Of a stretch of DNA of 34,266 bases, positions 1 to 7,764 are shown one piece after another. Positions within the stretch are counted from its first letter, which is position 1. Every line of letters starts with the position of its first letter. Source of the stretch: a bacterium (GTDB lineage: Bacteria; DUMJ01). The stretch is taken from contig DUMJ01000033.1 of assembly GCA_012839925.1 (NCBI GenBank), positions 1 through 34,266 of the forward strand, read 5' to 3'. Position numbers and translations under genes: made by a program. The notes below the pieces were generated by a model that was not told the origin of the DNA, did not search any database, and saw only the letters and a program-made list of their open reading frames with translations.

Positions 1-989
1 AATCCTCCGCCAGGAGCCATATAACGGATTCTCTCTAAGACCTCAACCTTTACATCCTCTGGTTTTCCATATGGAAGGGTCTCCTGTTCATCTATTGTTC
101 CATAAAAAGTAAGTTTATCTCCAAAGTCCCTCTTCAATCCCTTTGGGTCCATACCAGCTGCTCTGGGCTGGACAGGATTCAATATCTCTACCCCTATTTC
201 TATGAGATCCGGAATTATTGCCCTCACCGAACCACAGGAATGGTACATAATCCTTGCCCCATAACTATGAGATACATCAATCATCTCTTTCATACGGGGC
301 TTTATATACTCTCTCCACATAGCTGGGCTTATCAATAGTCCATTCTGTCCACCCACATCATCATTCAGCTCTACAAAGTCTATCCTTCCCTTCCCTGCTT
401 CCAGACCTTTTACCAATCTAGCGATTAAATAGTTCTTAACCTTATCCATAAGCCTGCAGGCTAATGCTGGATTCAGGGAGAGGTCAACCAGGAAGTTATC
501 CATCCCTCTCATAAACCAGCTGATCTCAAAGAATCCTCTACTATGAATAAATACAGGATAATCTTTTAACCTTTCCATCTGATGGGGGATATCACTGTAG
601 TCCCAGAGGTCAGCAGTAGGCCAGGGGTATGATTCCAAATCTTCTATACCATCTATAGACTGGAGGGGATGATAGGTCAACTGGATATAAGTCCCTACCT
701 GCGTCTTCTTTTCTATAAATCCTACACCCCATATGTCTTTGAGAATCCCACCAGAAAGAACTTCTACTGTGGGATCAGCATAATGAATATCTGAAGCTTT
801 ATACTTGATCCTGGGGGATACATAACGGAGATCTACCCCAAGATATTCAAGCAAATCTTCGTCAGTCTGAATTCTAAGAAATTCTTTCAAGGCTTTATGC
901 ACCTCTGGGGCAGCTGAATAACTTATCCCAATCCTATCAGGCTCTTCGTGATTGACCAGTGCCAATATTCTATCTCTGTGCGTCCACAT
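1..989 (-). CDS. URO-D superfamily protein, methyltransferase-like (C-terminus cut by window edge)
   Basis: This gene is transcribed leftward and leaves the window, so about 329 codons are visible and the C-terminus is missing. It starts MWTHRDRILALVNHEEPDRI, typical of the uroporphyrinogen decarboxylase superfamily. The ATG at 989 is preceded by AGGAGG at a good distance. The motif HSCG is at about residues 250-253. In MtaA/MtbA-type corrinoid methyltransferases an HxCG supplies two zinc ligands, whereas true HemE decarboxylases lack it. A methyl-transfer role is therefore more likely than haem synthesis, but the substrate is unknown. The first 20 bases overlap the end of the upstream paralogue, so the two are co-transcribed. 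The third expected zinc ligand would lie just beyond the edge, after the visible MAPGGG. Confidence 0.85.
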   Translation of the reverse strand, partial: MWTHRDRILALVNHEEPDRIGISYSAAPEVHKALKEFLRIQTDEDLLEYLGVDLRYVSPRIKYKASDIHYADPTVEVLSGGILKDIWGVGFIEKKTQVGTYIQLTYHPLQSIDGIEDLESYPWPTADLWDYSDIPHQMERLKDYPVFIHSRGFFEISWFMRGMDNFLVDLSLNPALACRLMDKVKNYLIARLVKGLEAGKGRIDFVELNDDVGGQNGLLISPAMWREYIKPRMKEMIDVSHSYGARIMYHSCGSVRAIIPDLIEIGVEILNPVQPRAAGMDPKGLKRDFGDKLTFYGTIDEQETLPYGKPEDVKVEVLERIRYMAPGGG

Positions 990-1980
990 ATTCTCCTCCT
1001 ATTATTCTTTCAAAAATCTCTCCCATCAACTTTATTCTCTCTATAGGAATATAACCATGGTCTATCCCTTCGTCACAACAGGCTATAAATCCCCCATTAA
1101 ACTTTCCTAATGCATTGATTAAATGTTTAGCCTCGTTCAACATATCATCGTAAGTTCCCTCTATGAGGGTACGCTGCATATCTAAAGGACAAATAAAACA
1201 GACTTTCCCTCCAAATTCTCTGCTTAACCTGTCTATCCCTGATTCTCCATTTTTACCAAAAATGAGGGGTTGATTAAAATTAAAGGCATCCACCCCTACC
1301 TCTATAAAGTCAGGAATGATATCCCATACATAGCCGCAGGAATGAAATATTACATCCTTACCGTGGTAATGGATTAAATCAAACTGTCTCTTATACTCAG
1401 GTTTAAAGACCTCTCTCCAGAGAGAAGGCGATATCATTAAACTCTTCTGCGTCCCCCAATCATCACCAAACCATATACCATCAATATCAAATTCCAAATA
1501 CTGTTTTATTATCTCTATCTGCCAGTCTACTAATCTTTTAAGAAATTCAATCACAACATCTTTATTAAAGATTAAATCTTCAAAGAGGTCTTCCGTACCT
1601 CTAAGGAACATCAATCTGTTAAAGTCATGGAATCCCATACCGGCAGAAATATACTTATCTCTCTGTTTTTCTATCTCTCTTTGAAGATGGTCAAACCTCC
1701 CCGGAGCATATGGGTCCGGGAATTCGTATGACTTATAATCTTCCAGTGTTTTTATTGGATGCACCTTTACCTGACCAAAAGATGAAACCACTCTTCCTTC
1801 CAGCTTATCCCAAACACAACCCCACTCATCTTCCCCCTCTACTTTAGGTCGCCAATAACCGCTAGGTGCATATCCTACACCAATAATATCAGACCTTTCT
1901 CGATTGAAAGCATATCTCAGAGGTATTCTATCTGGACCTTGAAACTTTATAGCTCTTTTTACCCTCTCCTTACCTGTCAT
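970..1980 (-). CDS. URO-D superfamily protein, methyltransferase-like
   Basis: This 336-residue protein belongs to the uroporphyrinogen decarboxylase superfamily and is a diverged paralogue of the next gene leftward. Visible motifs are the N-terminal VKRAIKFQGPDRIPLRY segment, HSCG at about 213-216, and a late GGFIACCDEG segment near 297-305. The His, Cys and C-terminal Cys match the zinc ligand layout of MtaA-like methylcobamide methyltransferases, not HemE. No corrinoid protein is encoded nearby, so methyl transfer is an inference. The ATG at 1980 has AGGAGAG upstream. It is the first gene leftward from the control region shared with the sugar transport and mannosidase operon, which suggests co-regulation with sugar supply. 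Confidence 0.85.
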   Translation of the reverse strand: MTGKERVKRAIKFQGPDRIPLRYAFNRERSDIIGVGYAPSGYWRPKVEGEDEWGCVWDKLEGRVVSSFGQVKVHPIKTLEDYKSYEFPDPYAPGRFDHLQREIEKQRDKYISAGMGFHDFNRLMFLRGTEDLFEDLIFNKDVVIEFLKRLVDWQIEIIKQYLEFDIDGIWFGDDWGTQKSLMISPSLWREVFKPEYKRQFDLIHYHGKDVIFHSCGYVWDIIPDFIEVGVDAFNFNQPLIFGKNGESGIDRLSREFGGKVCFICPLDMQRTLIEGTYDDMLNEAKHLINALGKFNGGFIACCDEGIDHGYIPIERIKLMGEIFERIIGGEYVDAQR

Positions 1981-2018
1981 AATTTATCTCTCCTGGAGTT
2001 AATAAATCTTTATTATTA

Positions 2019-2047
2019 ATTAAAAAACAAATCTATGATAATGTCAA
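2019..2047 (-). promoter_or_regulatory. Predicted sigma-70-type promoter for the URO-D gene pair
   Basis: On the minus strand a perfect -35 box TTGACA (2047-2042) is followed after 17 bases by TTTAAT (2024-2019), a five-of-six match to TATAAT. It points at the gene starting at 1980. Its -35 box is the left half of the palindrome at 2041-2061, so one bound repressor could block it together with the opposing promoter. Confidence 0.65.
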
Positions 2048-2061
2048 TAGGCTATTGACAT
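2041..2061. promoter_or_regulatory. Perfect palindrome, likely operator between divergent promoters
   Basis: The arms ATGTCAATAG (2041-2050) and CTATTGACAT (2052-2061) are exact reverse complements around one central G. Each arm contains the -35 hexamer of a promoter, one firing left and one firing right. The half-site CTATTGACA occurs again at 2082-2090, exactly 30 bp on, at the -35 of a second rightward promoter. The ROK repressor at 10161-11387, at the end of the controlled operon, is the best candidate to bind here. That assignment is inferred from position only. Confidence 0.7.
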
Positions 2062-2083
2062 TAAAGTTTTATGTGGATATACT
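2055..2083 (+). promoter_or_regulatory. Predicted promoter P1 of the sugar transport/mannosidase operon
   Basis: A perfect TTGACA (2055-2060), 17-base spacer and TATACT (2078-2083) form a strong sigma-70-type promoter aimed at the operon starting at 2266. Its -35 box lies in the right arm of the palindrome. Confidence 0.7.
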
Positions 2084-2084
2084 A

Positions 2085-2113
2085 TTGACAGGTTAAAAAT
2101 AGTTTGCTATTAT
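2085..2113 (+). promoter_or_regulatory. Predicted promoter P2 of the sugar transport/mannosidase operon
   Basis: A second perfect TTGACA (2085-2090) with a 17-base spacer and TATTAT (2108-2113) lies exactly 30 bp downstream of P1 and faces the same way. It carries the operator half-site CTATTGACA at 2082-2090. Either or both could drive the operon, leaving a 5' leader of roughly 145-175 bases. Confidence 0.65.
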
Positions 2114-2157
2114 TTTTTAATAGAAAATAAGAGAAGAATTAAAAAGAGGTGATATAT

Positions 2158-2172
2158 ATGAGGGTAAAGTAA
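2158..2172 (+). CDS. Four-codon leader ORF in the operon 5' leader (tentative)
   Basis: ATG AGG GTA AAG TAA (MRVK) follows an excellent ribosome-binding sequence, AAGAGGTGAT, seven bases before the ATG or less. It lies in the untranslated leader about 93 bases before the binding-protein gene. Such a short ORF with a strong site could bind or release ribosomes in the leader and affect expression downstream, or it may be a remnant. A peptide function is not claimed. Confidence 0.3.
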   Translation: MRVK

Positions 2173-2265
2173 AAAGATGGAGATTAAGTTTAATCATCAG
2201 TTCAGTAAACCCTGTATGGGTAGTCTTAGTAAGACAATTTAGTTAAATAGAATAGGAGGAAAAAG

Positions 2266-3666
2266 ATGAAAAGAAGTTTAAAAGTAACTGTTATTACGTT
2301 ATTTTGTATAGTATCTATTGTAACCCAGTTGAGTCTTTCTCTGGCAGCTAAAAGGACTTTAGAAGTATGGGCTTCGGGCGGAAAAGTTTGGGAAGATACA
2401 TATCAAGAATTTCAGAAAACACATCCTGACATTGAATTAAAGTTTGTTCCTTTGACTGGAGGATTTGATGAAAGAAAACAGAAGCTCTTAAGTGCAGTGG
2501 CTGGTGGAGTTCCTCCAGATGTTATGTGGGTAGATAGATTTGAGGTATCTCAGTGGGCAGCTTTTGATGCTCTTACTCCGCTTAATAAATATCTTCCCAA
2601 GTATAAAGTCTCTTCTTCTCAATATATAAGACAAACCTGGGATGAAGCTATTTTCCCCTGGGATAATCAGCTTTATGCATTGCCTTGGCAAACAGACGAT
2701 AGACTTATATTCTGGAATAAGGATATATTTAAAGAAGCTGGTTTAAATCCAGATAAGTTCCCTGTAACTTGGGAAGAATGGTTAGAGCTTAATAAGAAGC
2801 TCACAAAATTTGACGATAAGGGAAACGTTACCAGAATAGGTTTTTCTGTAGTTGAAGGTCTAGGAGCTAATGGTGCAGAATGGGCACTAGGTTGGGCTAA
2901 TGGTGGAGAATATATGACTGCGAGAAGTACTAAGGTAACATTAAATAATCCAAAGTTAGTAGAAACTTTAGAATTTCTCGTAAAAATGACTGATGCTAGT
3001 GGAGGAGTCGAAAAAGCATCATCTTTTCAAGGGACATGGGGTACTGAAGTTCAAGCTCCTTTCTTTGCAGGCAAAATTGCAGCCATGATAAATGGAGACT
3101 GGACATTCGAAAGTATTGCTAGATATGCACCTAACCTTAATTTTGGTGTAGCTCCTATATATAGAAGAGATATCTATAAGAAAGAGAAAAAATTGGTTCC
3201 AATAACATTCTCTGGTGGACATGCTTTCGCAATTCCTAAAGGGGCTAAGAACCCAGATGATGCTTTTCAATTTATCAAATGGATCACTAGTGATGGAACA
3301 AAAGCCCATAGGAAGGCGAGTATGGCTTTTAGTGCTTCTATGAATAGACCTTGGGCTCCAATAATATACGCTTACCAAGCTTCTAATAAAGAATCTCTTG
3401 AAGCTCTTGCAGAACAGCCTGTAAGCCAGGCAATAAAGGATGGGGTAAAATTAGCTCATGAGGTCCTAGCTTATACAAGATTTAGGGATAGATCTCCAGC
3501 AGCTCTTCTTATGCAGAGAGAATTCCTTGGGCATGCCAGGGATGAGGCTCTATACCATAAGAAGACTCCTAAGCAAGCTTTAGACGATGCTAATAAGGTG
3601 ATACAGTCCGAATTAGATAGACTGATAGATGAATGGGAAAATAGAACAGGTAGAAAGCTTAAATAA
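2266..3666 (+). CDS. ABC sugar transporter, extracellular solute-binding protein (family 1)
   Basis: This 466-residue protein has the MalE-like family 1 architecture. A signal peptide covers residues 1 to about 28 (KR-start, hydrophobic core, LSLSLAA before Lys29). The mature protein begins with the strand TLEVWASGGKVWEDTYQEFQKTHPDIE, and PDVMWVDRFEVSQWA and FAGKIAAMINGDWTF are characteristic of sugar-binding proteins. There is no lipobox, so it is probably soluble in a periplasm. It captures a sugar or oligosaccharide for the two permeases encoded next. The mannosidases downstream suggest a mannoside ligand, which is inference. The ATG has AATAGGAGGAAAAAG upstream. It is the first gene of the operon, and a stem-loop follows it. 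Confidence 0.93.
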   Translation: MKRSLKVTVITLFCIVSIVTQLSLSLAAKRTLEVWASGGKVWEDTYQEFQKTHPDIELKFVPLTGGFDERKQKLLSAVAGGVPPDVMWVDRFEVSQWAAFDALTPLNKYLPKYKVSSSQYIRQTWDEAIFPWDNQLYALPWQTDDRLIFWNKDIFKEAGLNPDKFPVTWEEWLELNKKLTKFDDKGNVTRIGFSVVEGLGANGAEWALGWANGGEYMTARSTKVTLNNPKLVETLEFLVKMTDASGGVEKASSFQGTWGTEVQAPFFAGKIAAMINGDWTFESIARYAPNLNFGVAPIYRRDIYKKEKKLVPITFSGGHAFAIPKGAKNPDDAFQFIKWITSDGTKAHRKASMAFSASMNRPWAPIIYAYQASNKESLEALAEQPVSQAIKDGVKLAHEVLAYTRFRDRSPAALLMQREFLGHARDEALYHKKTPKQALDDANKVIQSELDRLIDEWENRTGRKLK

Positions 3667-3700
3667 GTATCCTAAAAAGGGATGTGCAAATTGTACAACA

Positions 3701-3723
3701 AGGGAGGGGTTTCTCCCCTCCCT
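3701..3723 (+). promoter_or_regulatory. Intercistronic stem-loop after the binding-protein gene
   Basis: AGGGAGGGG (3701-3709) and CCCCTCCCT (3715-3723) form a perfect nine-pair stem with a five-base loop. It is not followed by a T-run, so it is unlikely to be a strong intrinsic terminator. Stem-loops at this place, as in malE-malF, commonly protect or partially terminate mRNA so that binding protein exceeds permease. That role is inferred. Confidence 0.6.
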
Positions 3724-3749
3724 CGACTATATCAGGAGGTAAAATCTCT

Positions 3750-4640
3750 ATGAGTAGACTTAAAAAGAATAAGGAAGAAATAATTACTGCCTATTTGTGT
3801 GTCTTGCCTTGGATTCTAGGTCTCAGCATATTTATAGTAGGACCTATTATAGCCTCTTTTATTTTTAGCTTTATGGACTATTCAGTAGTATTACCGCCTA
3901 AATTTATAGGTTTATCAAATTACAAAAAAATGTTTTTTGAAGACCCTTTACTTTGGAAATCTTTATATAACACTCTTTATATGACAGTTATAGGTGTCCC
4001 TCTCAATATACTGTTATCTCTCTCTATTGCCTTATTATTAAATCAGAAAATTAAAGGAGAAGCTTTTTTCAGAACAGTCTTCTATCTCCCATCTATAGTA
4101 CCTCAAGTAGCAATGTCGCTATTATGGATGTGGATTTTAAATCCCCAAATAGGACTTATAAATTACCTTCTATCTCTTTTTGGCATAAAAGGACCTATGT
4201 GGTTAGCCAGTGAACAATGGGCTAAACCTGCATTTATCATAATGGGACTTTGGGGAATAGGCGGGAACATGGTTATATTTTTAGCTGGATTACAAAATGT
4301 TCCTCAACATTTATATGATGCAGCCACTGTTGATGGAGCAAATATATGGCAGAGATTTCGATATGTCACTCTTCCAATGTTAAGCCCAACTATTTTCTTT
4401 GTATTGATAATGGGGATTATAGGAACATTACAGATATTTACTCAGGCTTATATAATGACAGCAGGAGGACCGATGGATTCTACTCTATTTTATGTTTATC
4501 ATCTTTTTAATAAAGCTTTCAGAGATTTCCATATGGGGTATGCAAGTGCAATGGCTTGGTTTCTATTTATAATTGTTTTTGCTGTTACTATGCTCAATCT
4601 AAAGTTATCTCCAAGATGGGTATATTATGAGACAGAATAG
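3750..4640 (+). CDS. ABC sugar transporter permease (MalF/UgpA type)
   Basis: An inner-membrane permease of about 296 residues with around six membrane segments, starting with AYLCVLPWILGLSIFIVGPIIASF. The cytoplasmic EAA loop that docks the ATPase is visible as DAATVDGANIWQRFRYVTLP. It pairs with the following permease to form the channel. I place the start at the ATG at 3750 (MSRLKKNKEE), which has TCAGGAGGTAAAATCTCT directly upstream. An in-frame ATG at 3684 would read through the stem-loop at 3701-3723 and has no ribosome site. No ATPase is encoded in the operon, so a shared MsmX/MalK-like subunit elsewhere is expected. Confidence 0.93.
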   Translation: MSRLKKNKEEIITAYLCVLPWILGLSIFIVGPIIASFIFSFMDYSVVLPPKFIGLSNYKKMFFEDPLLWKSLYNTLYMTVIGVPLNILLSLSIALLLNQKIKGEAFFRTVFYLPSIVPQVAMSLLWMWILNPQIGLINYLLSLFGIKGPMWLASEQWAKPAFIIMGLWGIGGNMVIFLAGLQNVPQHLYDAATVDGANIWQRFRYVTLPMLSPTIFFVLIMGIIGTLQIFTQAYIMTAGGPMDSTLFYVYHLFNKAFRDFHMGYASAMAWFLFIIVFAVTMLNLKLSPRWVYYETE

Positions 4641-4653
4641 GAGGGCATAGGTT

Positions 4654-5484
4654 ATGAATATAAGAAAAATAATACCCAGAATAGTAGTATACATATTAGT
4701 GATTGCAGGAAGTATTGCTTTTATTATTCCCTTTATCTGGACAGTTTCCACTGCATTTAAACCTGATGATCAAATATTCCTCTTCCCTCCCAAATGGATT
4801 CCAGAGCCTCCAACGACAATACATTTCAGGGAAGTGTTTGAATTTGTCCCTTTTGGTCTTTTATACAGAAATACTGTAATATTAACACTGCTCAATATAG
4901 CAGGAACATTATTCTCTTGTCCTCTGGCAGCATATGCATTTGCTAAACTTCGCTGGCCTGGGAGAGATTTGATATTTCTTATTACACTTGCCACTATGAT
5001 GCTTCCTTCTCAGGTAACAATGATCCCTCAATTTTTGATATTTAGAAATTTAGGATGGTTAAATACTATGCTGCCTCTCTGGTTTCCTTCCTTTTTTGGG
5101 AATGCCTTCAATATTTTCCTTTTAAGACAATTCTTTATGACGCTTCCTAAAGAATTAGATGATGCTGCGAGGATAGATGGCTGTTCTTTTTTTGGTATAT
5201 TCTGGAGAATAAATTTACCTTTAATAATCCCGGCTGTTACTACTGTAACCATATTCACCTTTATGGGAACCTGGAATAATTTTATTGGTCCCCTCATTTA
5301 TGTAAGATCCTATGATGCAATGCCTCTATCTTTGGGATTACGTATGTTCCAAGAAGCCTATAGCGCTGAATGGGGAGCACTTATGGCTGCTTCTTTAATG
5401 ATGATATTACCTGTTATTTTAGTTTTCTTCTTCCTTCAGAAATATTTTGTCCAGGGTATCTCTTTAACTGGATTAAAGGGATGA
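4654..5484 (+). CDS. ABC sugar transporter permease (MalG/UgpE type)
   Basis: A 276-residue inner-membrane permease, second of the pair. It opens with a membrane segment (VVYILVIAGSIAFIIPFIW), then the TAFKPDDQIFLFPPKWIPEPPT periplasmic stretch usual in MalG-type proteins. The EAA loop DAARIDGCSFFGIFWRINLP is clear, and the protein ends KYFVQGISLTGLKG, a C-terminus typical of this family. The ATG has AGGAGGG nine bases upstream and follows the first permease by 13 bases. With the binding protein and the other permease it imports an oligosaccharide, probably a mannoside given the enzymes downstream. Confidence 0.94.
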   Translation: MNIRKIIPRIVVYILVIAGSIAFIIPFIWTVSTAFKPDDQIFLFPPKWIPEPPTTIHFREVFEFVPFGLLYRNTVILTLLNIAGTLFSCPLAAYAFAKLRWPGRDLIFLITLATMMLPSQVTMIPQFLIFRNLGWLNTMLPLWFPSFFGNAFNIFLLRQFFMTLPKELDDAARIDGCSFFGIFWRINLPLIIPAVTTVTIFTFMGTWNNFIGPLIYVRSYDAMPLSLGLRMFQEAYSAEWGALMAASLMMILPVILVFFFLQKYFVQGISLTGLKG

Positions 5485-5499
5485 TAAGGAGGTCATCTT

Positions 5500-7749
5500 A
5501 TGTTTACTATTTCTCTTTCCGCTTCCTGGGACCTTTACTTTGGTCCACAGGGGGATGTAAAGAGTATAGATGAGGCAAAAGAGAAATTTCAACGTATTAC
5601 TGCGACTGTTCCAGGTGATGTCTATCTGGACCTTTTAAATGCAGGGCTTATAGAAGACCCATTCTATGGGAGAAACTATTTTGACCTTCGTAAGTTTGAG
5701 TTCTATCAGTGGTGGTATACGAAGGAATTCAATCTCCCTGAAGAGTTTCTTGATAAAAGGCTCAAGCTTATATTCCACGGCATAGATACCATAGCTACCA
5801 TCTGGCTAAATGGAAACCTTCTGGGTAAAACTCAGGATATGTTCGTCGAGCATGAGTTTGATGTGACAGGACTTCTGAAAGGAAAGAATACTCTTATTGT
5901 AAAGATAGACTCTCCTATCTTATGGGCAAAGGAGAAGAACTATGATGCAGTGAATGTCTCCTGGGAAGGAAGAGATGAGGCTCTATGGCTTAGAAAAGCT
6001 CAACACTCTTTTGGCTGGGACATAGCACCAAGGATAGTATCTTCTGGCATATGGAAAGATGTTGAATTAAGAGAATTCAAAGATGATGAAATAGAAGAGC
6101 TCTACTATGCCACCTCCAGGATAGAAGAAAATTCTGCAGATCTGGATATTTTTTTTAAATTTAGAACAGGTCTTAAATACTTTGAAGAATTCCTCTTAAG
6201 ATTTACTTTCATCGATAAATATAACTATAAGCAGGTCTTTGAATTCCCTGTAGAATTTATCACCGGACACCTCACGGTAAAGCTAGATAACCCCTACCTC
6301 TGGTATCCAAAGGGCTATGGAGAACCAGATCTCTACAGAGTGAAGTGTGAGCTTTTATACAATGGGGAAGTGCTGGACGAGAGAGTAGATGCGATAGGCA
6401 TCAGAACAGTCCACCTGGAGAGGACAGAGACAGCAGAGGATGGAATATTCAGATTTATTATAAATGGTATCCCGGTGAGGGCGAGAGGTTCCAACTGGGT
6501 TCCTCTGGATGCCCTCCATTCAAGAGATAAGGAAAGAACTATCCCTGTTCTTGAGTTATTCGATGACCTGGGATGTAATATTATCAGGTGCTGGGGTGGA
6601 GGGGTTTATGAGTCTGAAGAATTCTTCAACTTCTGTGATAGCCATGGAATAATGGTCTGGCAGGATTTTGCCCTTGCCTGCGCAAGGTATCCTCAAAGAG
6701 AAGAGTTTCAAAAGGTGCTGGAGGAGGAAACTAGAAAAGTTATAAGGAGATTGAGAAACCATCCAAGCTTAATCCTATGGGCAGGAGATAACGAATGTGA
6801 CTATGCATATAATCTGGAGAATCTCTTACCATCTGATAATATACTTACCAGGAAGGTGTTACCATCTGTATGTAAGCAGTTAGATCCATATAGACCCTAT
6901 CTACCTTCTTCTCCTTATCTATCAGATATAGTGGTAAGATCAAAGGGGAAACTCTCTCCACCTGAACAGCATCTCTGGGGACCAAGGGATTACTATAAGA
7001 GTAGATTCTATACAGAAAATAATGCAGAATTTATAAGTGAGATAGGTTATCATGGATGTCCAAATCTGGAGAGTCTGAAGAGATTTATCCCTGAAGAATA
7101 TCTATCAACCTGGGACAATGATTACTGGAGAGCTCACTCTGTAGAGCACTGGAGGACAAGAAGGAGAAGCTATAACAGGAATGAACTGATGGCTAATCAG
7201 ATAAAGGAGCTATTTGGATTTATTCCAGAAAAGATAGAGGATTTTATCCTGGCAAGTCAGATCTCTCAGGCTGAGGCAAAGAAGTTTTTCATAGAAAGGG
7301 CAAGGCTTTCAGATAATATCTGGGGTATTATCTGGTGGAATGTGATGGACTGCTGGCCTCAGATCTCCGATGCAATAGTGGATTATTATTTCAGTAAAAA
7401 ACTTGCTTATTCTTATATAAAGCGGGTCCAAGAGCCATTCTTTATAATGATAAGCGAGCCAGAAGGCTGGTATGTAAAGGTGGTAGGAATAAATGATACA
7501 CTCTCAAGAAAAGAGGGAACATTTATCATATCGGATGCAGATGGAGGGGAAAAGGTCATAGATGGAAATTACTCTATAGAGCCACTTTCTAAAAAAGTAC
7601 TGGGAATGATAAGGGTAAGTAGAGGGGAACAGAAATTATTCATCATTAACTGGCAGTTAGATGGAAAGAGCTATAAAAATCATTATCTTTTAGGGAATCC
7701 ACCATTCAGTCTGGAAAGATATACAGATTGGATGGGTAAGATATTATGA
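5500..7749 (+). CDS. Glycoside hydrolase family 2, beta-mannosidase-like
   Basis: This 749-residue enzyme has GH2 architecture: an N-terminal jelly-roll (about 1-195), an immunoglobulin-like domain, then the TIM barrel from about 305. The stretch NIIRCWGGGVYESEEFF followed by GIMVWQDFALACARYP is strongly beta-mannosidase-like. LWAGDNECD places the acid/base at about Glu432, and FISEIGYHG places the nucleophile at about Glu514. No signal peptide is present, so it should act in the cytoplasm on imported oligosaccharides, releasing beta-mannose from the non-reducing end. It is somewhat shorter than usual for the family (about 820), mainly at the C-terminus. The ATG has AAGGAGGTCATCTT upstream. 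Another GH2 exo-specificity cannot be excluded. Confidence 0.88.
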   Translation: MFTISLSASWDLYFGPQGDVKSIDEAKEKFQRITATVPGDVYLDLLNAGLIEDPFYGRNYFDLRKFEFYQWWYTKEFNLPEEFLDKRLKLIFHGIDTIATIWLNGNLLGKTQDMFVEHEFDVTGLLKGKNTLIVKIDSPILWAKEKNYDAVNVSWEGRDEALWLRKAQHSFGWDIAPRIVSSGIWKDVELREFKDDEIEELYYATSRIEENSADLDIFFKFRTGLKYFEEFLLRFTFIDKYNYKQVFEFPVEFITGHLTVKLDNPYLWYPKGYGEPDLYRVKCELLYNGEVLDERVDAIGIRTVHLERTETAEDGIFRFIINGIPVRARGSNWVPLDALHSRDKERTIPVLELFDDLGCNIIRCWGGGVYESEEFFNFCDSHGIMVWQDFALACARYPQREEFQKVLEEETRKVIRRLRNHPSLILWAGDNECDYAYNLENLLPSDNILTRKVLPSVCKQLDPYRPYLPSSPYLSDIVVRSKGKLSPPEQHLWGPRDYYKSRFYTENNAEFISEIGYHGCPNLESLKRFIPEEYLSTWDNDYWRAHSVEHWRTRRRSYNRNELMANQIKELFGFIPEKIEDFILASQISQAEAKKFFIERARLSDNIWGIIWWNVMDCWPQISDAIVDYYFSKKLAYSYIKRVQEPFFIMISEPEGWYVKVVGINDTLSRKEGTFIISDADGGEKVIDGNYSIEPLSKKVLGMIRVSRGEQKLFIINWQLDGKSYKNHYLLGNPPFSLERYTDWMGKIL

Positions 7750-7764
7750 AACCAGGAGGAATCT

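Noticed and set aside
1..1980. Annotation of the two leftward genes as HemE (haem synthesis)
   Set aside because: They carry the HxCG zinc motif of methyltransferases, are paralogous neighbours, and sit with sugar genes with no other haem genes present.
2041..2090. Repeated CTATTGACA as part of a CRISPR-like or mobile-element repeat
   Set aside because: Only two direct copies plus one inverted copy occur, all coinciding with -35 boxes. This is operator structure, not an array or terminal repeat.
2177..2242. A 21-residue frame (MEIKFNHQFSKPCMGSLSKTI) in the operon leader
   Set aside because: It lacks a ribosome site and any recognisable peptide feature. The four-codon frame before it is better supported.
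3684..3749. Longer N-terminus for the first permease starting at 3684
   Set aside because: It has no ribosome site, reads through the stem-loop at 3701-3723, and adds residues unlike a permease N-terminus. The ATG at 3750 has AGGAGGT upstream.
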